Below, one piece after another: positions 8,535-16,956 of a stretch of DNA of 64,000 bases. Positions within the stretch are counted from its first letter, which is position 1. Each line of letters opens with the position of its first letter. Origin of the DNA: Eubacterium sp. (GTDB lineage Bacteria > Bacillota > Clostridia > Lachnospirales > Lachnospiraceae); contig JAIKXQ010000077.1 in the NCBI GenBank assembly GCA_024684035.1, positions 59,583-123,582 of the forward strand, in the 5' to 3' direction. The notes beneath the pieces were generated by a model. That model was not told where the DNA came from and searched no databases. It saw nothing but the letters and a program-made list of their open reading frames with translations. A program made the translations under genes and the position numbers.

Positions 8535-8660
8535 GTCTCATAGGAAATTGCTTCGCATTCCCTATGAGACAAAACGCTCCGCAGGATGCGCACTCGCGCG
8601 ATATGTAGATGCGTTGCATCCGCGCTCGGCGCGAGAATGTCGCTAGCGACATTCTTTTTT
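8535..8660 (+). repeat. Post-terminator repeat element, complete copy A
   Basis: Three hairpins in a row. The first is GTCTCATAGG/CCTATGAGAC (8535-8544/8561-8570); its arms extend into the upstream T run and the AAAA after it. The second is CTCGCGC/GCGCGAG with an inner GATGC/GCATC. The third is the palindrome GAATGTCGCTAGCGACATTC (8635-8654) followed by T6. Complete copies also lie at 11758-11880 and 24133-24259. A short second copy start (CTCATAGGAAATTCCTCCG) follows at 8663. Confidence 0.85.
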
Positions 8661-8748
8661 AACTCATAGGAAATTCCTCCGTGAAAGAACTGCATTCAGC
8701 GTTTTTTTCTCTGAAGAGACCTCTGAAACAGGAAAAAATAGAATTGAG

Positions 8749-8777
8749 TTGCGCTAATGTTACAGAAGTGTTAAAAT
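8749..8777 (+). promoter_or_regulatory. Promoter upstream of the CdaR-like gene
   Basis: TTGCGC (8749-8754) and TAAAAT (8772-8777), spacer 17. It would give a leader of about 190 nt. Confidence 0.5.
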
Positions 8778-8880
8778 TGGAACGTTGAGTTTCAAGCGCC
8801 AAATTCGAGAGAGATAGATTTCTATAAAAAAATACTGAAAAATACTTTCCATTTTGTGCATTTTATATTAAAATGTAGTT

Positions 8881-8939
8881 GCTATGCTATCGGGCGCTTT
8901 GCTGAAGGTTACCGGATCATCGGCGATAGTTTCCATAGC
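8881..8939 (+). promoter_or_regulatory. Dyad/leader hairpin before the CdaR-like gene
   Basis: GCTATG and CTATCG (8881-8892) pair with CGATAG (8924-8929) and CATAGC (8934-8939) with one bulge. The apex holds CCG/CGG. It lies 38 bases before ATG. It could be an RNA switch or a DNA operator for the regulator itself; the sequence does not decide. Confidence 0.4.
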
Positions 8940-8977
8940 AGGGTTATTTGCAGCTTAAATGAAAGAAGGGTAGAACT

Positions 8978-10069
8978 ATGATTTCGAATCAGATTCTGCA
9001 GAGCACAATCGATGGCCTGAAGAGTATCACGAAAATGGATTTTGGCATCTTTGACGTTGAGGGAAAGATGCTGGTCTCAACCGTTCCGGATATGGACGCC
9101 AGCAAGAATGACCTGCTGAATTTTGCGCAGTCTCAGGCTGACTCCCAGACCATACGCGGTGTTCAGTTCTTTAAGGTATATGATGAGCATCAGTTGGAGT
9201 ATGTGCTTCTTGCGCAGGGAGAGGGTGATGACAATCTCCTGGTGGGCAAGATGGCTACATTCCAGTTACAGAGTCTTCTCACAGCTTATAAAGAAAGATT
9301 TGACAAGGACAACTTTATCAAGAACCTGCTTCTCGATAATCTTCTTCTTGTGGATATCTATAACCGTGCGAAAAAGCTCCACATTGTTCCGGATGCCCAT
9401 CGCGTGGTGTACATTCTCGAGACTTCTCCGGAGAGAGATCATCAGGGTTACCTGGAGAATATCAAGAATATGATCGCCGGAAAGACAGGCGACTTTATTA
9501 CAGCCATCGATGAGAAGAGCATCATCATTGTGAAGGAGCTTGCTCCGGATGACACCTATGAGGCGGCGGAGAAATTCGCAAACTACGTGCTTGATATCAT
9601 CGGAAGAGATCCGGAGGGCAGAACGCATATCGCCTACGGAACCATCGTCAAGGAACTCAAGGAAGTTTCCAGATCCTACAAGGAAGCAAGAATGGCTCTG
9701 GATGTAGGCAAGATCTTCTTTGACGGAAGAGATGTGATCGCCTACAGCTCCCTCGGAATCGGACGGCTGATCTATCAGCTTCCTATTCCGCTCTGTAAGA
9801 TGTTCATTAAAGAGATCTTCTCAAACAAGTCTCCGGACGACTTTGACGAAGAGACTCTCACGACCATTAACAAGTTCTTCGAGAACAACCTGAATGTATC
9901 CGAGACATCCCGTCAGCTTTACATTCATAGAAATACCCTTGTATACCGGCTTGATAAACTCCAGAAGAGCACTGGACTGGATCTGCGTGTATTTGAGGAC
10001 GCGATCACGTTCAAGATTGCCCTTATGGTAGTCAAGTATATGAAGTACATGGAGACACTGGATTACTGA
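8978..10069 (+). CDS. CdaR/PucR-family transcriptional regulator
   Basis: This 363-residue protein has an N-terminal ligand-sensing region, a central GGDEF-like CdaR segment, and a C-terminal PucR-type helix-turn-helix (about 300-355, NVSETSRQLYIHRNTLVYRLDKLQ). Such proteins respond to small metabolites; the ligand here is unknown. It starts at ATG 8978 behind AAAGAAGGG. The ftsE gene begins only 47 bases downstream without a terminator, so ftsEX may be co-transcribed with it. Confidence 0.85.
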   Translation: MISNQILQSTIDGLKSITKMDFGIFDVEGKMLVSTVPDMDASKNDLLNFAQSQADSQTIRGVQFFKVYDEHQLEYVLLAQGEGDDNLLVGKMATFQLQSLLTAYKERFDKDNFIKNLLLDNLLLVDIYNRAKKLHIVPDAHRVVYILETSPERDHQGYLENIKNMIAGKTGDFITAIDEKSIIIVKELAPDDTYEAAEKFANYVLDIIGRDPEGRTHIAYGTIVKELKEVSRSYKEARMALDVGKIFFDGRDVIAYSSLGIGRLIYQLPIPLCKMFIKEIFSNKSPDDFDEETLTTINKFFENNLNVSETSRQLYIHRNTLVYRLDKLQKSTGLDLRVFEDAITFKIALMVVKYMKYMETLDY

Positions 10070-10116
10070 TCCGGTAGGATCTCTTCTGTCTCCATTGGAT
10101 TCACAGGAGGAAAAAA

Positions 10117-10800
10117 ATGATAACATTTGAAAATGTTACAAAGATATACGAGAAGGGCACACAGCCTGCCGTCGACAATATATCTTTGAACATTGAAAAA
10201 GGTGAATTTGTATTCATCGTCGGAAACAGTGGTTCCGGTAAAACCACGATGATCGAAATGATGCTCAAAGAGCTCAGCCCGACATCCGGAGAGATTACAG
10301 TCAACGGTCAGCAGCTCAACAAACTGAAGAGCGGCAAGATCGCAAAGTATCGACGAGGAATCGGCTGCGTGTTCCAGGATTTCCGTCTTCTCAAGGATAG
10401 AAATGTATATGAGAACGTAGCTTTTGCACAGCGCGTCATCGAGAAGCCGAACCGCATGATCAAGAAAAGAGTGCCGGAAGTTCTCACGCTGGTGGGACTG
10501 GCTGACAAATACCGTTCTTATCCCAGGGAGTTGTCAGGTGGTGAGCAGCAGCGAGTGGCTCTTGCCAGGGCGCTGGTAAACCGTCCGGACATTCTGCTGG
10601 CCGATGAGCCCACAGGAAATCTTGATCCGAAGAACTCCGAGGAAATCATGGAACTCCTGGATGAAATCAATCAGCGCGGTACAACTGTCGTTGTAGTTAC
10701 CCATAACCGTGAGATCGTTGACAAGATGCAGAAACGAGTTATCCGGTTGAAGAAAGGCGTCATTATCGGTGACGAAAAGGGTGGCTATATTGAAGATTAG
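10117..10800 (+). CDS. ftsE: Cell division ATP-binding protein FtsE
   Basis: This 227-residue ABC ATPase has Walker A GNSGSGKT at 36-43, signature LSGGEQQR at 139-146 and Walker B ILLADE at 159-164, then the D-loop GNLD. It pairs with FtsX in the membrane to switch on peptidoglycan hydrolases at division. CAGGAGG precedes ATG. Its last bases overlap the start of ftsX. Confidence 0.95.
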   Translation: MITFENVTKIYEKGTQPAVDNISLNIEKGEFVFIVGNSGSGKTTMIEMMLKELSPTSGEITVNGQQLNKLKSGKIAKYRRGIGCVFQDFRLLKDRNVYENVAFAQRVIEKPNRMIKKRVPEVLTLVGLADKYRSYPRELSGGEQQRVALARALVNRPDILLADEPTGNLDPKNSEEIMELLDEINQRGTTVVVVTHNREIVDKMQKRVIRLKKGVIIGDEKGGYIED

Positions 10801-11710
10801 AAGTATTGTATATAACGCAGGCCAGGGTATGAAGAACATCGTCCGCAACAAGATGTTCTCCCTTGCGTCCATCGCAACCATGGCGGCGTGTATTTTTATT
10901 TTCGGTGTATTTTTTTCCATCGTACTGAACTTCTCCTACATTCTCCGGAATGTGGAGACAAACGTGGGAATTACGGTTTTCTTTGACAACGGTCTCGATC
11001 AGGCATCCATTGAGATGATTGGTGCCGACATCAGCAGCCAGACCGACATGGTCAAGAAAATCCGCTACGTCTCCGCCGATCAGGCGTGGGAGAGCTTTTC
11101 CGCGAGATACTTCAAGGGAAATGAACAGGCAGCTGAGGGCTGGAAAAACAATAACGACAACCCGCTTGCAAACTCTGCTCACTTTGAGGTATATCCCAAC
11201 AGCATTGAACAGCAGGATAAACTGGTATCCTACATCGAAGGACTGGACGGTGTCCGTCAGGTCAACCAGTCCCGCCAGGCATCCAGCACACTTTCATCCA
11301 TGAACAAGCTGATTGCCACAATCTCGGTCATCATCATCCTGATCCTTCTTGTTGTATCGGCATTCCTGATCAACACGACGGTAACCACAGGTATCAATGT
11401 ACGCCGGGAAGAGATCGGTATCATGAAGCTGATCGGTGCAACGAACTCCTTCGTCAGACTTCCGTTCGTTCTGGAAGGTATTCTGATCGGACTGATCGGA
11501 GCGGCGATCCCGCTGATCATTATTTACTTTGTGTACAACAGCGCAGTCAACTATATTCTTCAGCGGTTTGAAGTTCTGAACAACTTCCTGAACGGACTTC
11601 TTCCGGTGAATTCCGTATACGGGCTTCTTCTTCCCATCGGACTCCTGCTTGGAGTGGGAATCGCCCTGATCGGTTCTATGATTGCGATTCACAAACATCT
11701 TAACGTATAA
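10790..11710 (+). CDS. ftsX: Cell division permease protein FtsX
   Basis: TTG at 10790 is preferred as start because it gives the family-like N-terminus (M)KIRSIVYNAGQGMKNIVRN. A GTG at 10769 is in frame and would add seven residues. It overlaps ftsE by 11 bases. The 306-residue protein has a first membrane segment about 25-45 (SIATMAACIFIFGVFFSIV), an extracellular domain to about 170, and three more segments at the C-terminus, as in the FtsX/MacB fold. It transmits FtsE ATP hydrolysis to cell-wall hydrolases outside the cell. Confidence 0.93.
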   Translation: MKIRSIVYNAGQGMKNIVRNKMFSLASIATMAACIFIFGVFFSIVLNFSYILRNVETNVGITVFFDNGLDQASIEMIGADISSQTDMVKKIRYVSADQAWESFSARYFKGNEQAAEGWKNNNDNPLANSAHFEVYPNSIEQQDKLVSYIEGLDGVRQVNQSRQASSTLSSMNKLIATISVIIILILLVVSAFLINTTVTTGINVRREEIGIMKLIGATNSFVRLPFVLEGILIGLIGAAIPLIIIYFVYNSAVNYILQRFEVLNNFLNGLLPVNSVYGLLLPIGLLLGVGIALIGSMIAIHKHLNV

Positions 11711-11718
11711 AGCATACA

Positions 11719-11756
11719 GACGTCCGTCACTTCCTGCGAAGGGGCGGGCGTCTTTT
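11719..11756 (+). terminator. Terminator of ftsEX
   Basis: GACGTCCG/CGGGCGTC (8 bp, one G-T pair) with a long loop, then TTTT. It is of moderate strength. Confidence 0.7.
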
Positions 11757-11757
11757 A

Positions 11758-11880
11758 TGGTATAGGAAATAGCTCCGCAATCCCTATACCAGAACGCTCC
11801 GCAAGATGCGCACTCGCACGATATGTAGATGCGTTGCATCCGCGCTCGGCGCGAGAATGTCGCTAGCGACATTCTTTTTT
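11758..11880 (+). repeat. Post-terminator repeat element, complete copy B
   Basis: First hairpin TGGTATAGG/CCTATACCA (11758-11766/11783-11791) differs in sequence from copy A but keeps its pairing. The rest is nearly identical to copy A and ends with the palindrome GAATGTCGCTAGCGACATTC and T6 (11875-11880). It leaves only 23 bases before the start of the S41 protease. Confidence 0.85.
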
Positions 11881-11903
11881 AAATAATAAGAGAGGATAAA
11901 AAC

Positions 11904-13145
11904 GTGGAAGAGAATAAAATGAGCCCGGAGAGTGAGAAGAAACCCGAAAGAGAGAGCAGACGCGCGGCCTTCACGGAAAAGCTGAACAGGCACAGTTCAC
12001 TCAGCTTTCTGGCGGGGGTTCTGTTTGCGGTTGTGATGATGGCGGCAGCCTGGATCGTGTATCTGTACCTGCCGTTTACGTTCTCGCCCTCAAAACCGGA
12101 CAGTCTGTCTGCTTTTCGCAAGACAAAACAGATCCAGAGAATCATCGAGAGAAACTATCTCAATGAGATCGACGAGCAGCGGCAGACGGATACCATGTAT
12201 CTCGGTCAGGTGGCGGGACTTGGAGACAAGTACGCGAACTATTACACGAAGGAAGAGTATGAGAAGATCCGGATGTCCAACAACGGGCAGATGGAAGGCA
12301 TCGGCATTGTGATCAGTCAGGACGCCGAGAGCGGCAAGATCATCATCACGGACGTCTATGAGGATTCACCTGCTGAAAAGGCCGGCGTGAAAAAAGACGA
12401 TGAGATCACAGAGATCAACGCAGAGAAGGTAAAGGGAAAGACAACCACAGAGGTTGTCGAACTGATTCAGAAGGAAGACGCGCAGGAAGTAAAACTGAAG
12501 CTCTCCCGGAAGGGAAAAACCCTTTCTTTTTCCATGAAGAAGGAAAAAATCGACAAGAGCATCGTGACAGCTTCCATGCTGGAAGACAAGATCGGCTATA
12601 TCCAAATTTCTTCCTTCAATAAACTCACGCCAGTTCAGTTCAAAGAGGGATATGACAAGCTGAACGAAGACGGAATGAAGGCGCTCATTCTCGATTTGAG
12701 AGGAAATCCGGGAGGCCTCGTGGATTCCTGTTGCGACACGTTGCGCCTCTTTATGCCGAAGGGAGCCCTGGTCTATGAGCAGGATCGCAACGGACACGAG
12801 AAACACAGAGACTGCAAGGGAAAGACCCCCATTGAGATCCCGGTGGCTGTTCTGGTCAATGAAAAATCGGCCAGCGCGGCCGAGATGTTTACCGGAGCGG
12901 TTCAGGACTACAAGGTAGGCTACGTCATCGGAACGAATACGTACGGCAAGGGAATTGAGCAGGATTCCTACCTGCTCTCGGACGGAAGCGTGGTCAAATT
13001 CACCGTCACACGCTACTACACGCCGAATCACAACGACGTCAACGGAACGGGTATAACCCCGGATCTGAAGGTAAAGGCCTCCAAAGACAAGGACAAAGAC
13101 GCCCAGCTGGATGCGGGCATCGATTATCTGAAGAAGCAACTGTAA
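11904..13145 (+). CDS. S41 family C-terminal processing protease
   Basis: GTG at 11904 starts a 413-residue protein with a membrane anchor at about 33-57, a PDZ domain near 125-205 and the S41 protease domain. By comparison with CtpB spacing, the catalytic set is Ser324 (in NEKSASAAEM), Lys349 (in TYGKG) and Gln353. Such proteases cut exported proteins at the cell surface. Neighbouring ftsEX suggests a role in wall hydrolase control, which is inference. No promoter is visible between the ftsX terminator and this start except within the repeat element. Confidence 0.92.
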   Translation: MEENKMSPESEKKPERESRRAAFTEKLNRHSSLSFLAGVLFAVVMMAAAWIVYLYLPFTFSPSKPDSLSAFRKTKQIQRIIERNYLNEIDEQRQTDTMYLGQVAGLGDKYANYYTKEEYEKIRMSNNGQMEGIGIVISQDAESGKIIITDVYEDSPAEKAGVKKDDEITEINAEKVKGKTTTEVVELIQKEDAQEVKLKLSRKGKTLSFSMKKEKIDKSIVTASMLEDKIGYIQISSFNKLTPVQFKEGYDKLNEDGMKALILDLRGNPGGLVDSCCDTLRLFMPKGALVYEQDRNGHEKHRDCKGKTPIEIPVAVLVNEKSASAAEMFTGAVQDYKVGYVIGTNTYGKGIEQDSYLLSDGSVVKFTVTRYYTPNHNDVNGTGITPDLKVKASKDKDKDAQLDAGIDYLKKQL

Positions 13146-13353
13146 AAAATCAGCGGGAAGGTCTGGTTCGTACCCGGAGGAAGGCGCTACTCCGGGAATC
13201 TGAGCCCCGATGGACAAAGATGCTTAAAAATGCTATGCTGATTAGTAGTATACAATCTGATCGAACAGAAGACCGTGTGCCAAAAGAAAACGGACATACA
13301 CGTTCATCAGGAAGCATGTGAACCACAGGTGAATTGAGGATCGTCAGGAGAAT

Positions 13354-15339
13354 ATGGATTTTAAATTACATTCCGAGTACAAACCGACAGGAGATCAGCC
13401 GCAGGCGATCCGGGAACTGGTGGATGGTTTCCGGGCAGGCAATCAGTGTGAGACGCTGCTGGGCGTAACCGGCTCCGGCAAAACATTCACCATGGCAAAT
13501 GTGATTCAGGAACTGCAGAAGCCTACCCTGATCATTGCCCACAACAAGACGCTGGCTGCCCAGCTCTACGGCGAGATGAAAGAATTTTTTCCGGAAAACG
13601 CCGTGGAATACTTCGTGTCCTACTACGATTATTACCAGCCGGAGGCCTATGTGCCCTCCTCTGATACGTATATCGCAAAGGATTCCTCCCGGAATGAGGA
13701 GATCGACAAGCTGAGATTATCGGCCACATCATCCCTCATTGAGCGGAAGGATGTCATCGTCATCTCTTCCGTCTCCTGTATCTATGGCCTCGGAAGTCCC
13801 AAAGATTACGAGAAAATGATCATTCCCCTTCGACCAGGGATGCAGAAGGACAGGGATGATGTGATCCGTGCCCTGATTGACATTCAGTATGAGCGGAACG
13901 AGATTGATTTTCACAGGGGAACTTTCCGTGTGCATGGAGATGTGATTGAAATTGTACCGGCAAATGAAAGTGAGACAGCGATCCGCGTGGAATTTTTCGG
14001 CGATGAGATCGACAGGATTACCTGTGTGGACATTCTGACAGGAGAGGTGAAACAGGATCTGAATTTTATTTCCATCGCCCCTGCGTCTCACTATGTCGTA
14101 CCCCAGGAGACCATTGACCGCGCCACCAGGGATATCGAAGCGGAGCTGGAACTTCGGGTCGGTGAGTTCAAGGGAGAGGGAAAGCTTCTGGAGGCTCAGC
14201 GTATAGAGGAGCGGACGAATTTCGATATAGAGATGCTTCGGGAGACCGGCGTCTGCTCGGGAATCGAGAACTACTCCAGGCATATGTCCGGGCTGAAGCC
14301 CGGGGAACCGCCCTACACGCTGATGGACTTTTTTCCGGATGACTTCCTGATTATCGTAGACGAGTCCCATCGCACCATACCGCAGATCGGTGCGATGTAC
14401 GCGGGAGACCGGTCCAGGAAATCCACGCTGGTGGATTATGGCTTCCGGCTTCCGTCAGCTCTCGACAATCGGCCGCTGAGCTTCGACGAATTCGAGGAGA
14501 GAATTGATCAGATTCTTTTTGTATCCGCGACCCCGGGAGAATATGAGGCGGAGCATGAATTACTTCGGGCGGAGCAGATCATTCGTCCCACAGGGCTGCT
14601 GGATCCGAAGGTGGATGTCCGTCCTGTGGAGGGACAGATTGATGATCTGATCGGCGAGATCAAAAAAGAAGTGGCCGCTCACCACAAGGTTCTGGTGACA
14701 ACACTGACGAAGCGGATGGCGGAGGACCTCACGGATTACATGAAAGAGGCCGGCATACGCGTCAACTATCTCCACTCGGATATCGACGCACTGGAGAGGG
14801 CGAAGATCATCCGGGACATGAGACTGGACGTCTTCGATGTACTGGTGGGAATCAACCTTCTCCGTGAAGGTCTGGATATTCCCGAGATTACGCTGGTTGC
14901 CATACTGGACGCGGACAAGGAAGGCTTCCTCCGTTCGGAGACATCCCTGATTCAGACCATCGGACGTGCGGCCAGAAACTCCGAAGGACATGTCATCATG
15001 TACGCAGACAATATGACAGACTCCATGCGGAACGCCATCAGTGAGACCGAGCGACGACGTGCGGTACAGGAACTTTACAACGAAGAACATCATATCACTC
15101 CGCAGACGATTCAGAAGCGGGTGGGCGAACTGATCTCCATCTCCAGGGATGTGGCCGCTCGTGAGCGAAAACTGGAGAAGGATCCGGAGTCCATGACGAA
15201 GAAGGAACTGACGAAGCTGATTGCCGATGTGGAGAAGCAGATGAAAGCGGCAGCGGCCGAGCTGAATTTCGAAATGGCGGCACAGCTGCGTGACAGAATG
15301 AAAGAACTGAAGCAGACGCTCCTCGAGATTGAGGAGTGA
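13354..15339 (+). CDS. uvrB: Excinuclease ABC subunit UvrB
   Basis: This 661-residue helicase-like repair protein has Walker A GVTGSGKT at 37-44, the beta-hairpin sequence [18 protein letters not shown] that inserts into DNA, Walker B DESH, motif QTIGRAARN, and a UVR domain at the C-terminus (about 622-657) that binds UvrC. It verifies damage after UvrA loading in nucleotide excision repair. TCAGGAGA precedes ATG. No complete LexA box (GAAC-4-GTTC) was found in the 208 bases upstream. Confidence 0.97.
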   Translation: MDFKLHSEYKPTGDQPQAIRELVDGFRAGNQCETLLGVTGSGKTFTMANVIQELQKPTLIIAHNKTLAAQLYGEMKEFFPENAVEYFVSYYDYYQPEAYVPSSDTYIAKDSSRNEEIDKLRLSATSSLIERKDVIVISSVSCIYGLGSPKDYEKMIIPLRPGMQKDRDDVIRALIDIQYERNEIDFHRGTFRVHGDVIEIVPANESETAIRVEFFGDEIDRITCVDILTGEVKQDLNFISIAPASHYVVPQETIDRATRDIEAELELRVGEFKGEGKLLEAQRIEERTNFDIEMLRETGVCSGIENYSRHMSGLKPGEPPYTLMDFFPDDFLIIVDESHRTIPQIGAMYAGDRSRKSTLVDYGFRLPSALDNRPLSFDEFEERIDQILFVSATPGEYEAEHELLRAEQIIRPTGLLDPKVDVRPVEGQIDDLIGEIKKEVAAHHKVLVTTLTKRMAEDLTDYMKEAGIRVNYLHSDIDALERAKIIRDMRLDVFDVLVGINLLREGLDIPEITLVAILDADKEGFLRSETSLIQTIGRAARNSEGHVIMYADNMTDSMRNAISETERRRAVQELYNEEHHITPQTIQKRVGELISISRDVAARERKLEKDPESMTKKELTKLIADVEKQMKAAAAELNFEMAAQLRDRMKELKQTLLEIEE

Positions 15340-15422
15340 GACTGTTCCTCCGGGGAAAGGCTCGTACAAACACAATTCTGTATGCAGGAAGCAAGACAGA
15401 CAGTAGAGAGGTGAGACAGTAC

Positions 15423-16421
15423 ATGACGATCAATGAAATCGCATCGATGGCAGGCGTATCCAGAACAACCGTTTCCAGGTATCTGAACAACGGTTATGTC
15501 AGCGATGAAAAAGCGGAAAAAATCCGGAAGGTCATTGAAAAAACCGGATATGAGCCCTCCAGGCAGGCGCAGATGCTCCGCACCAAGCAGACCAAAGTCA
15601 TTGGCGTCATTCTGCCCAAGCTGAATTCCGATTCCATCAGCAGGATGGTGGACGGCATCTCTGCCGTACTGACCAAGGCCGGTTATCAGACCGTCCTTGC
15701 GAACACCAGCAACGATGAGAAAGAGGAACTGAAATTCCTCCGGCTCTTTGCGGCAAACGGCAGCGTCGACGGAGTGATCCTCATCGGTACAATCCTCTCC
15801 GAGGCGCACAAGAAGATTATCGAGAACTACAGTCTTCCCCTGGTGATCCTCGGTCAGCAGACAGATCTCTGTTCCTGTGTCTACTATGACGACTACAACG
15901 CCGCCTACCGGCTCATGAAGCGTATACTTCAGTCCGGAGAGAGGGTTGCCTACATCGGAGTTACCGACAGGGATCAGGCGGCCGGACACGCCAGAAGAAG
16001 GGCGTATAACAATGCGCTGGAAGAAAATGGAACCACACCGCAGGAAGAAGACGCGGTCTTTACCGGTTTTAAGGTGGAATCCGGATACGCGGCGGCGAAA
16101 GAACTCTGGGCCAGAGGAAGACAGTACGACTCCGTATTCTGCGCCACAGACAGCATAGCCGTCGGTGCAATGCTCTATCTTAGGGAGCAGAACATCCGGA
16201 TACCGGAGGATGTGCAGATCGTCGGCACCGGCGATACCGAGAAAGGTCACGTGGTGACCCCCGCCCTGACCACTGCCCACTACTATTACCGCACCAGCGG
16301 CAAAGAAACCGCGAGGCTGATGCTGGGTATGCTCTCTGGCAGAGAACCCGACCGCAAGTCCATCAAGATGGGCTACAAGATCATTGAGAGGGGCTCCCTC
16401 CGGCAAGTGGAAGATACCTAA
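15423..16421 (+). CDS. scrR: LacI-family sucrose operon repressor
   Basis: ATG at 15423 (MTINEIASMAGVSRTTVSRY) is the likely start, after AGAGAGGTGAG; an upstream frame opening overlaps uvrB and adds no family sequence. The 332 residues contain the LacI helix-turn-helix at 1-50 with the hinge (RQAQMLRTKQTK), then the periplasmic-binding-like sensor domain (VIGVILPKLNSDSIS). Two matching dyads upstream of the sucrose PTS gene next door make a role as sucrose (or sucrose-6-phosphate) responsive repressor very likely. Confidence 0.88.
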   Translation: MTINEIASMAGVSRTTVSRYLNNGYVSDEKAEKIRKVIEKTGYEPSRQAQMLRTKQTKVIGVILPKLNSDSISRMVDGISAVLTKAGYQTVLANTSNDEKEELKFLRLFAANGSVDGVILIGTILSEAHKKIIENYSLPLVILGQQTDLCSCVYYDDYNAAYRLMKRILQSGERVAYIGVTDRDQAAGHARRRAYNNALEENGTTPQEEDAVFTGFKVESGYAAAKELWARGRQYDSVFCATDSIAVGAMLYLREQNIRIPEDVQIVGTGDTEKGHVVTPALTTAHYYYRTSGKETARLMLGMLSGREPDRKSIKMGYKIIERGSLRQVEDT

Positions 16422-16432
16422 GAAGAGAATGT

Positions 16433-16481
16433 AAGCTCAGCACAACAGAAATGCTCCATTTCTGTTGTGCTGAGCTTTTTT
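16433..16481 (+). terminator. Terminator of the repressor gene
   Basis: A perfect 21-bp stem (16433-16453/16457-16477) with loop CTC is followed by T6. It is unusually long for a terminator. Confidence 0.93.
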
Positions 16482-16513
16482 GTTAGAATGGAAAAGTGAT
16501 TGACAACTAGGGG

Positions 16514-16735
16514 TATGCGATACGCGTAAAGGAGCAAAGCATACACACTCACACGTCGCTTCGTTGTCACCGCTCCGCCGCCTAATGCCGGTGCTTTCCG
16601 CAAACTCGTGCGCTTCGTTATTATGGACAACGTGCTCGATTTTGCCGGAAGCAGATGCAAATAGACGACGGAGCGCTGAGGACGAGAGCGACGTGTTCGC
16701 GCGTATACTCTGCCCCGCTCCGCGACGAATTGTTT
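16514..16735 (+). repeat. Second interspersed repeat family, palindromic copy M
   Basis: The left part (about 16534-16581, CATACACACTCACACGTCGC) is close to an inverted copy of the right part (about 16663-16714). The left part is also closely similar to 63866-63933 at the end of the window. No ORF with family sequence is present. It looks like a non-coding palindromic repeat inserted after a terminator. Confidence 0.7.
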
Positions 16736-16758
16736 GAATTATATATTTTAAACATACA

Positions 16759-16776
16759 ATGGGAACGATACCGCAT
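16759..16776 (+). promoter_or_regulatory. Upstream LacI-type operator of scrA
   Basis: An imperfect dyad ATGGGAACGATACCGCAT centred on CG. It shares its core with the site at 16881-16896, 121 bases downstream. Confidence 0.65.
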
Positions 16777-16840
16777 TTTCTTATGGATAGTCTACAAAAA
16801 CACCTTTTAAATTTTGGGAAATCTACCGTGGAAGCTTTTA

Positions 16841-16869
16841 TTTACAAAAAATTTGTAAGATTTTATAAT
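16841..16869 (+). promoter_or_regulatory. Promoter of scrA-scrB
   Basis: TTTACA (16841-16846) and TATAAT (16864-16869), spacer 17. A downstream operator overlaps the expected start site. Confidence 0.8.
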
Positions 16870-16880
16870 ATAAGTATCAT

Positions 16881-16896
16881 GTGAGAACGATTCCAC
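16881..16896 (+). promoter_or_regulatory. Downstream LacI-type operator of scrA
   Basis: The dyad GTGAGAACGATTCCAC lies just after the -10 box, a classic repressor position. It also resembles a catabolite cre site, so CcpA binding is an alternative. Confidence 0.7.
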
Positions 16897-16956
16897 GTCT
16901 GCGCGGAAAGGTATGGATGCCGGGCGGGAATCGCAAATTAGAAGGAGGTTAACGAC

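Noticed and set aside
8413..8652. Minus-strand ORFs starting MSLATFSRRARMQRIYI at three places (also ending at 11872 and 24251)
   Set aside because: They share their N-terminus only because it is read from the repeat element on the opposite strand; the rest differs and runs antisense to terminators and real genes.
13146..13353. SOS box upstream of uvrB
   Set aside because: Only a half-site (CGAACAGAAG) is present; no GAAC-4-GTTC.
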